DNA from: Actinacidiphila bryophytorum | GTDB lineage: Bacteria > Actinomycetota > Actinomycetes > Streptomycetales > Streptomycetaceae | Reading direction: 5' to 3' | DNA: 64,000 nucleotides | Assembly: GCF_016916835.1 (NCBI RefSeq) | Contig: NZ_JAFFIX010000021.1 | Span: 1-64,000, forward strand | Shown here: piece after piece, positions 58,440-64,000 of the stretch | Numbering within the stretch: the first letter of the stretch is position 1 | Layout: each line of letters opens with the position of its first letter | Program-made: the position numbers and the translations under genes | Notes under the pieces: generated by a model | Seen by the model: only the letters and a program-made list of their open reading frames with translations | Told to the model about the DNA's origin: nothing | Database searches by the model: none

Positions 58440-59315
58440 TCAGCTGATGTCGTAGGTGGTGCGGCGGTTGAAGTAGCGGACCTGGAGCAGCGTGATGAGG
58501 AGGATCAGCGCGAACAGCAGCATCGCCATCGCGGAGGCGTAGCCGAAGTCGAACTGCTGGAAGGCGGTCTGGAAGATCCGGAAGTTCAGCACCTCGGTGC
58601 TGCCCGCGGGGCCGCCGCCGGTCATGACGTAGAGCGTGTCGAAGACCTGGAAGGAGCCGATGACGTTGGTCACCAGCACGAAGAACATCGTGGGGTTGAG
58701 CAGCGGCAGCGTGATGTGCACGAACTGCCGCAGCGGCGAGGCTCCGTCGGTGGCCGCCGCGTCGTACAGCTCAGCGGGGATGCCCTGCAGTCCGGCCAGG
58801 AAGAAGAGCATGTTGTAGCCGGTGTACTGCCATATCTGCACCGCTGCGACGGCGGGCAGCGCGAAGGAGGTGTCGTTGAGCCAGGCCGGCCCGTCGACGC
58901 CGAAGACCGCGAGGAAGCGGTTCAGTGCGCCGTTGGCGGGGTCGAAGATCCAGCTCCACACCAGGCCCATGGCGATCGGGGTGGCCATCCACGGCACCAC
59001 GTACAGCGCCCGGAAGAACTTCACCCCGCGCATCCGCTGGTTGAGCAGCAGCGCCAGGACCACGGCGAGCACGGTCTGCACCGGGATGGTCAGCAGCACG
59101 TACAGCACGGTCACCCACAGCGAGTGCCGTACGTCGCCGTCGTGGACCAGGCGGCGGTAGTTGGCGAGTCCGGTGAAGTGCGGGGAGTCCAGCAGCTCCC
59201 AGTGGAAGAGGCTGACGCCCGCCACGATGGCGACCGGCAGCAGCAGGAAGGCGAAGACGCCGAGGAGGCTGGGCAGCAGGAAGGCGTACGCGGTCAGGCC
59301 GCGCCTGCTCTTCAC
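58440..59315 (-). CDS. Sugar ABC transporter permease (MsmF/ThuF type)
   Basis: A 291-residue membrane permease with six hydrophobic segments and the EAA-loop AELYDAAATDGASPLRQFVHITLPLL. The GTG start overlaps the GH36 stop by four bases (GTGA), so it is translationally coupled to the glycosidase. With the second permease it forms the CUT1-type channel. No ATP-binding gene is in the operon; the shared MsiK-type ATPase of streptomycetes probably serves it. Confidence 0.93.
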   Translation of the reverse strand: MKSRRGLTAYAFLLPSLLGVFAFLLLPVAIVAGVSLFHWELLDSPHFTGLANYRRLVHDGDVRHSLWVTVLYVLLTIPVQTVLAVVLALLLNQRMRGVKFFRALYVVPWMATPIAMGLVWSWIFDPANGALNRFLAVFGVDGPAWLNDTSFALPAVAAVQIWQYTGYNMLFFLAGLQGIPAELYDAAATDGASPLRQFVHITLPLLNPTMFFVLVTNVIGSFQVFDTLYVMTGGGPAGSTEVLNFRIFQTAFQQFDFGYASAMAMLLFALILLITLLQVRYFNRRTTYDIS

Positions 59316-60637
59316 CGGACCGGCTCCGCGGGTACGGTGCCGGCCGGCTGCAGCAGTTCCCTGGTGGCGGCCATGCCCCAGTCGTCGAGGCTGTCCAGCG
59401 GGTCGCTCGCGCCGCGCAGGCCGCCGGTGGTCGCCACGAACGCTGCCCAGTGCTCGCGCTCCTCGACCCCGGGCCGCACGATGATGCAGTCCGGGTCGTT
59501 GACCCACCAGCGCGCGTGCAGGAACTCCCGTACCTGGCTGGCCAGTCGGGCGCTGAGCTGACCCGGCTGGCTGATGTCGCCCGACTTCGGCTGTACGTAG
59601 GGCGCGACGTCGGGGCCGACTCGCATGATGTCCACATGGCCGATGCTCGGGATCAGCGGCGCACCGCAGCCGTGCAGTACGGCGTCCTCCCCCACCGCCT
59701 CCCGGATGATCCGCAGGCCCAGCCGGTAGGCGTCCTCGGGGTGGATGTCGGCGTGCCTGCGGCCGGCCAGCGCGCCCGCGTAGCTGTAGTCCAGCTTGAA
59801 GTGCGTGAAGCCCTGCCGGCGCAACTCGCGGAAGACGTGCGCCAGATGCTCGGCGGCGGCCGGGTGGGTGACATCCAGCACCCGCAGGTCCTGATTCCAC
59901 ATCCGGCCCGCGTCGGCGCCGCCGACCAGCCAGTCGGGGTGCTCGCGGTGCAGTGTGCTCGCGGTGCCGACCAGGAAGGGTGCGACCCATATGCCGGCCC
60001 GCTTGCCCGCTGCGGTGATCCGGTCGGCGGTGGCGGCGGTCGAGCCGTAGCCGGGCCGGTCCGCCAGCCAGTCGCCGATGCCGGCCTCGTAGCCGTCGTC
60101 CAGCAGGATCGTGCCGACGTCGAGCGCGTACCGCTCGATCAGGCCGATCTCGCGGGCGATGTCGGCCTCGGTGACCTTGTCCCAGTAGCCGTACCAGCTG
60201 CACCACAGCGGGGGCGCCGCCCGTATCGGCCGGGGTGCCCGCTCGGCGGCGACCGCGTCCGCCCAGCCGGTGACGGCTGCCGGGATGCCGCCCTCGCAGG
60301 TCGCCGCGGTCACCGGGCCGTTGGCCGTGACCACCAGCCGGCGGCCCTCGGCCCTGACCCGCACCGAGGGTGTACCGCCGGGGCCGGTGCCGGACCACAG
60401 CTGGACGGGGCCGCCGTCGCCGGGGTCGACGGCCAGCATGCCCTCGCCCTGGTAGGTCCCCTCGGGCACGGGGGTGTCGGGCCGGTAGCACAGGATCCGG
60501 TTCAGCGCGGTGGCCGGCCGCGGCGCGGGGGCGCCGACCCGGTAGGTACCGGTCGGCGTCCAGGACTGCCAGCCCTGCTCGAAGACCCGGGCATGCCGCG
60601 GGTCGCAGCTGATCTCACCCACCTCGTCGAACCGCAT
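59312..60637 (-). CDS. Alpha-galactosidase-type glycosidase (GH36-like)
   Basis: A 441-residue glycosidase with GH36/melibiase motifs: LWCSWYGYWDK, TILLDDGYEAGIGDW, FKLDYSYAGAL (nucleophile Asp283) and MRVGPDVAPY (acid/base region). It is shorter than most GH36 enzymes (about 700) because the N-terminal domain is reduced. No signal peptide is seen. It is first gene of the operon: GH36, two permeases, binding protein, GH20. ATG after GGGGAGG. Substrates may be alpha-galactosides or alpha-GalNAc oligosaccharides. Confidence 0.88.
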   Translation of the reverse strand: MRFDEVGEISCDPRHARVFEQGWQSWTPTGTYRVGAPAPRPATALNRILCYRPDTPVPEGTYQGEGMLAVDPGDGGPVQLWSGTGPGGTPSVRVRAEGRRLVVTANGPVTAATCEGGIPAAVTGWADAVAAERAPRPIRAAPPLWCSWYGYWDKVTEADIAREIGLIERYALDVGTILLDDGYEAGIGDWLADRPGYGSTAATADRITAAGKRAGIWVAPFLVGTASTLHREHPDWLVGGADAGRMWNQDLRVLDVTHPAAAEHLAHVFRELRRQGFTHFKLDYSYAGALAGRRHADIHPEDAYRLGLRIIREAVGEDAVLHGCGAPLIPSIGHVDIMRVGPDVAPYVQPKSGDISQPGQLSARLASQVREFLHARWWVNDPDCIIVRPGVEEREHWAAFVATTGGLRGASDPLDSLDDWGMAATRELLQPAGTVPAEPVR

Positions 60638-60667
60638 GGACGCCTCCCCTTTGCCGCCGCACTGGAC

Positions 60668-60698
60668 GCTACTTATGAATGAGTGGACTATTAGTAGC
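60668..60698. promoter_or_regulatory. Probable operator between ROK regulator and sugar operon
   Basis: GCTACT (60668-60673) and AGTAGC (60693-60698) form an inverted repeat around a 19-base A/T-rich spacer. It lies 31 bases upstream of the GH36 start and 62 bases upstream of the ROK gene. The promoter of both units must be in this 122-base gap. Confidence 0.45.
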
Positions 60699-60759
60699 CC
60701 CAAGCTGGCGCACCTGGCAATGAAACCTGCAGGATTTTACGAAGGAGCCCTCTGTAAAG

Positions 60760-61920
60760 ATGTCGACACTCGCCTCGCTCGGCGGCGACCTGTCCCGGTT
60801 GCGCCACCTCAACTCCCTCGCGGTGATCAGGGCGTTGCGCGGCGCTGAGCCGCTGACACTGACCGCGGTCGCCGAACAGACCGGGCTGTCCAGGCCCTCC
60901 ACGAAGGACGTCGTGGACCAGCTGGTGGCGCTCGGCTGGGTGGTGGAGGTGCCGCCGTCGGCGGGCGGCCTCGGCCGGCCCGCGCGCCGCTACCGCTTCC
61001 GTGCGGACGGCGGGCACGTCGCCGGGGTCGACATCGGGGTGCACACCGTCCGGGCGGCCGTCGCCGACCTCGACGGCAACGTCCTGGCCGAGACCCGCCA
61101 GACCGTCTCCCGCGACACCCCGGTCGACGACCGGCTGGCCGCCACCTTCCGTGCCGTCGCCGGCTGCCTGGCCGCGGCCGGGCTCGGCCAGGACGACCTG
61201 TGGAGCGTGTCGGCCGGCACCACGGGGGTGGTCGACCGGGAGGGCCGGGTGCAGATCTCCGCGGGGATCAGGGACTGGGCGGGCGTCGATCTCACCGCCC
61301 GGCTCGGGGAGCTGTTCTCCTGCACCGTCCACGTGGAGAACGACGCCCGGCTGGCCGCGCTCGCCGAACGGGAGCGCGGCGCCGCGCAGGGCGTCAACGA
61401 CGCGGTCTTCCTGCACGCGGGCCGCCGCACCGGCGCCGCGCTGATCATCGGCGGCGCCGTCCACCGCGGTTTCGGCGGCGCCGCGGGCGAGGTCGGGCTG
61501 CTGCCGGTCACCCACTGGGCGACCGCCGCCGACTACCTGCACGACTGCCCCGTGGTGCCGGCCGACGTCCCCAAGGGCGACGCGGCCCGGCACACCTTCG
61601 ACGCGGCCAGGGAGGGCCACCCGGTCGCGGTCGCCGCCGTCGAGCGCTACGCCGACGACCTGGCGCTGGGCACCTCGGCGATGGTGATGACCCTCGACCC
61701 CGAGCTGGTCGTCCTCGGCGGCGGCTTCTCCCGCGCCGCCGACGTCCTGCTGCCGCTGCTGCGCACCCGGCTGGAGGAGGTCTGCCTGCGGATGCCGGAA
61801 CTGCGCGGCTCCGCCCTCGGCGAGGAGTGCGTGGCGCTGGGCGCGGTGGGCCGCGCGGTGGCACACCTCGACCAGGAGTTCTTCGGTACGGGCCCGGGCT
61901 CGATCGCCCCACCGCGGTGA
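60760..61920 (+). CDS. ROK-family transcriptional regulator
   Basis: A 386-residue ROK (repressor/ORF/kinase) protein. A winged helix lies at about 12-80 (LTAVAEQTGLSRPSTKDVVDQLV). The sugar kinase-like part has GVDIGVHTVRAAVADLDG, VENDARLAALAERERG and FGGAAGEVGLLPV. The second ROK motif with zinc-binding cysteines (CXCGXXGC) is absent; in its place is YLHDCPVV, so sugar binding may differ. It is divergent from the GH36-ABC-GH20 operon, its likely target. ATG after AAGGAG. Confidence 0.9.
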   Translation: MSTLASLGGDLSRLRHLNSLAVIRALRGAEPLTLTAVAEQTGLSRPSTKDVVDQLVALGWVVEVPPSAGGLGRPARRYRFRADGGHVAGVDIGVHTVRAAVADLDGNVLAETRQTVSRDTPVDDRLAATFRAVAGCLAAAGLGQDDLWSVSAGTTGVVDREGRVQISAGIRDWAGVDLTARLGELFSCTVHVENDARLAALAERERGAAQGVNDAVFLHAGRRTGAALIIGGAVHRGFGGAAGEVGLLPVTHWATAADYLHDCPVVPADVPKGDAARHTFDAAREGHPVAVAAVERYADDLALGTSAMVMTLDPELVVLGGGFSRAADVLLPLLRTRLEEVCLRMPELRGSALGEECVALGAVGRAVAHLDQEFFGTGPGSIAPPR

Positions 61921-61933
61921 GGCGGTGGCGCGG

Positions 61934-62114
61934 CTAGGCCGTGTTGTGGAAGTCCCGCCTGCCCCGCGACGCCTGGCACGCACGCTCGCTGCGTTGTCGG
62001 AGTCGTCCGAGTAGGCCCACTACGAGGACGACCCTCCGCCTTGCGATCGCACGCACCGGACGCCGCGGGACCCGCCCTGTGGGCGGACGGCGCTACTTCC
62101 AAACCACGGCCTAG
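61934..62114. mobile_element. MITE-like palindromic element, 181 bp
   Basis: The ends are 20-base inverted repeats (CTAGGCCGTGTTGTGGAAGT at 61934-61953; its partner at 62095-62114) with two mismatches. The interior is also an imperfect long hairpin: CCCGCGACG near the left matches the right side again in reverse. There is no gene inside. Both ends are CTAG. The shape fits a non-autonomous transposon remnant or miniature element. It lies between convergent genes and may also terminate transcription. Confidence 0.7.
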
Positions 62115-62809
62115 GGGGCGCCGAGGAAGGCGCGCACCACGGCCAGGTACTCCGGCAGGCGCGTGTCGTGGACCATGTGGCCCGCTGCGATCGTGGTGAG
62201 GCGCGCGTCCGGGATACGCGCCGCCACCTGCGCCAGCTGGTCCTGGCGGAGGTGGCTCTCCGGTCCGCCCGCGATGACCAGGGTCGGCGCGGTGATCTCC
62301 GCGAGGCCCTCCCAGTGCCGGGCGGCCGGGGCGTTGCGCTGCCTGGCCACCGCGGCGACGACCCGCCAGTCGTAGCCGACGGGCTCGGGTCCCGGCCCCG
62401 CCGGGACCGGGCGGGGCGGGTCCGCGGGGAAGGGCAGCGGACCCTCCTCCAGCACCAGCCGGTCCACCAGGGCCGGGCGGTCCATCGCGACCAGTGACGC
62501 CACGACCGTGCCCAGCGAGTGCGCGACCACCGTGACCCGCCGGATGTCCAGGGCGTCCAGCAGGCCGAGGACGTCGTCCCGCATCGCCTCGAAGGCGTAG
62601 TCGCCCGGGCGGTCGCTGCCGCCGTGGCCGCGCAGGTCGGGCGCGATCGTGCGACGGCCGTCCGCGGCGAGCGCCGCGGCGACCTGCGACCACGAGCTGC
62701 GGTCCTCGCCGAGCGCGTGCAGGAGCAGCAGCGGCGGGCCGTCGGCGGGACCCGCCGTCCCGTAGACCAGCCGCACCCCGTTGACCTGGTGTTCGCCCAC
62801 GTCGTTCAT
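62111..62809 (-). CDS. Alpha/beta hydrolase
   Basis: A 232-residue alpha/beta hydrolase. The nucleophile elbow reads VVAHSLGTVVA (Ser near residue 97), the oxyanion turn is LLHALGEDRSSW, and the His is in AGHMVHD. The acid is probably in TLVIAGGPES. The substrate is unknown. The stop codon TAG lies inside the terminal repeat of the MITE-like element, so the element may have trimmed or replaced the original end. The C-terminus looks complete for the fold. Confidence 0.85.
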   Translation of the reverse strand: MNDVGEHQVNGVRLVYGTAGPADGPPLLLLHALGEDRSSWSQVAAALAADGRRTIAPDLRGHGGSDRPGDYAFEAMRDDVLGLLDALDIRRVTVVAHSLGTVVASLVAMDRPALVDRLVLEEGPLPFPADPPRPVPAGPGPEPVGYDWRVVAAVARQRNAPAARHWEGLAEITAPTLVIAGGPESHLRQDQLAQVAARIPDARLTTIAAGHMVHDTRLPEYLAVVRAFLGAP

Positions 62810-62876
62810 GACGGCGACACTAGTGCGGGCCCGGCTGCGCGGGCGCGGTTGTAGCGCTCGGCAGAACCGGGCGGTG

Positions 62877-64000
62877 TCACAGCCGCTGCGGGCCGTTCTG
62901 CTGCTGGGCGGCGACCCGGTCGTAGAGGATCTGCGCCTCGGCGCCGCGGCCGAGCTGCTCCAGGCACTGGGCCTCGTCGTTGCGGCTGGTGAGGGTGTCG
63001 GGATGGGAGGGTCCGAGGACCTGTTCGCGCGCGTCGGCCACCTCGTGGTAGACGGTCAGGGCACCCGACCAGCGGCCCAGCCAGCCGAGGCCGACGGCGA
63101 TCTCCCGCTTGCTGACCAGCGTGTCGGGGTGCACGGGGCCGAGGACCCGCTCGCGCACCGCGGCCACGTCGCGGGCCTCGGCCAGTGCGCGCTCCCAGTG
63201 GCCGAGCCGCCCGAGGTTGACGCCCAGGGCGTGCCGGGCGCGCAGCGTCTCGGCGTCGGTGGAGCCCGCGGTCCTGGTCCGCGCCTCGACCAGGACCTCG
63301 TAGAGGGTCAGGGCCTCGGCGCTGCGGCCCAGTCGCCCCAGGCAGATGCCGATCTCGTAGTCCACCGCGAGCGTGTCGGGGTGGTCGGGGCCGAGGATGC
63401 GCGTCCTGGCCGCGGCCACCTCGCGGTAGACCTCCAGCGCCTCCGCCCAGCGGCGGGCGGTGCCGAGAAGGTGGCCGACCTCGAAGCGGGTGACCAGGGT
63501 CTGCGGGTGGTCCGCGCCGAGCACCCGGGTGCGGGCCTCCGCGACCTCCACGGCCATGGTGTGCGCCTGCGGGACGCGGCCCAGCCGGCCCAGATTGAAG
63601 GCCAGGTTGTGCTTGGACTGGAGGGTGTCCGGGTCGTCGGGGCCCGCGGCCCGCAGCCGGGCGGCGAGCACCTCGGCGTACTCCTGGTGCGCCTCCAGGT
63701 GCCGGCCGAGCAGGCCCAGCGCATAGGCGGCCTCGTGGCGGGCGGCCAGCGTGTCGGGGTGGTCGGGGCCGAGCACCCGGGCGCGGGTCTCGCCGACGTA
63801 GGAGTACAGCCGCAGCGCCTCCTCGGTGCGGCCCAGCCCGGTCAGGCAGTAGGCGGCCTCGTAGCGGCTGGCCAGGGTGTCGGGGTGCTCGGTGCCCTGC
63901 GCCTGGTCGCGGGCCGCGGCGACCGCGGTGTGCAGGTCGTAGGCCTGACGCCAGTTGCCGACGCGGGCCAGGTCGATGCCTTCCGCGTGCCGGTCGGCCA
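62877..64000 (-). CDS. Tetratricopeptide-repeat protein (5' end outside the window)
   Basis: At least 374 residues of kinesin light chain-type TPRs, about 42 residues each, marked by the recurring LGPDHPDTL and GRLGR motifs. Nine or so repeats are visible. The frame stays open to the window edge without a stop, so the gene continues beyond base 64000. Such arrays in streptomycetes often form the C-terminus of STAND-type NTPases or other signalling proteins. The N-terminal domain cannot be seen. Confidence 0.88.
   Translation of the reverse strand, partial: ADRHAEGIDLARVGNWRQAYDLHTAVAAARDQAQGTEHPDTLASRYEAAYCLTGLGRTEEALRLYSYVGETRARVLGPDHPDTLAARHEAAYALGLLGRHLEAHQEYAEVLAARLRAAGPDDPDTLQSKHNLAFNLGRLGRVPQAHTMAVEVAEARTRVLGADHPQTLVTRFEVGHLLGTARRWAEALEVYREVAAARTRILGPDHPDTLAVDYEIGICLGRLGRSAEALTLYEVLVEARTRTAGSTDAETLRARHALGVNLGRLGHWERALAEARDVAAVRERVLGPVHPDTLVSKREIAVGLGWLGRWSGALTVYHEVADAREQVLGPSHPDTLTSRNDEAQCLEQLGRGAEAQILYDRVAAQQQNGPQRL

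Overview
The window is 64 kb of very GC-rich chromosome with strong third-position GC bias and many ATGA/GTGA start-stop overlaps. It also holds a conservon (cvnA-D), a maleylpyruvate isomerase-fold (usually mycothiol-linked) protein, a DUF397 protein and several short-leader or leaderless promoters. Together these point to Streptomyces or a close relative (Streptomycetaceae). No rRNA, tRNA, CRISPR array, phage module or complete IS element was seen. It reads as core-type chromosome with a few accessory modules.

Layout. 0-11 kb: crr-ptsI (general PTS), a hypothetical protein, a divergent MFS exporter/MocR regulator pair around a palindromic operator, acetoacetyl-CoA synthetase and a GH31 glucosidase. 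11-16.5 kb: a zinc-ribbon Nudix protein, a secreted VanX-like dipeptidase, then a tightly coupled four-gene minus-strand operon (NrtR-like Nudix regulator, J-domain/pseudokinase fusion, vWA protein, divergent PurA paralogue). This operon is the best candidate for an undescribed system. 16.8-22.4 kb: glpK and a conservon. 22.6-30.5 kb: a small membrane protein and a three-gene MukBEF/Wadjet-like SMC operon with no TOPRIM partner. 30.6-33.0 kb: the 5-oxoprolinase genes pxpABC. 32.9-36.4 kb: two glycosyltransferases coupled to an SGNH hydrolase whose N-terminus carries three 72-bp tandem repeats. 36.6-46.2 kb: a HEAT-repeat protein, a PAS-PP2C phosphatase, an HTH-TPR regulator, a phosphotransferase, a small hypothetical protein and a large LAL-type ATPase lacking its DNA-binding domain. 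46.5-53 kb: a CGNR regulator, a PdxH-like oxidase, a maleylpyruvate isomerase-type protein, DUF397, an isochorismatase-type hydrolase, a two-component system facing a small secreted Gly/Pro/Lys-rich protein, and an autoregulated TetR gene. 53-61.9 kb: DUF4865, a phosphotriesterase-like protein, and a ROK-controlled sugar operon (GH36, two permeases, binding protein, GH20) with no ATPase gene. 61.9-64 kb: a 181-bp MITE-like element, an alpha/beta hydrolase whose stop codon lies in the element's end, and a TPR gene that runs off the window.

How genes work together. Sugar use is a recurring theme: PTS enzymes, GH31, glycerol kinase and the ABC/GH36/GH20 operon. Signalling is another: conservon, PP2C, two-component system, HTH-TPR and LAL ATPase. 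All function calls rest on motifs and context read by eye; no database search was run.
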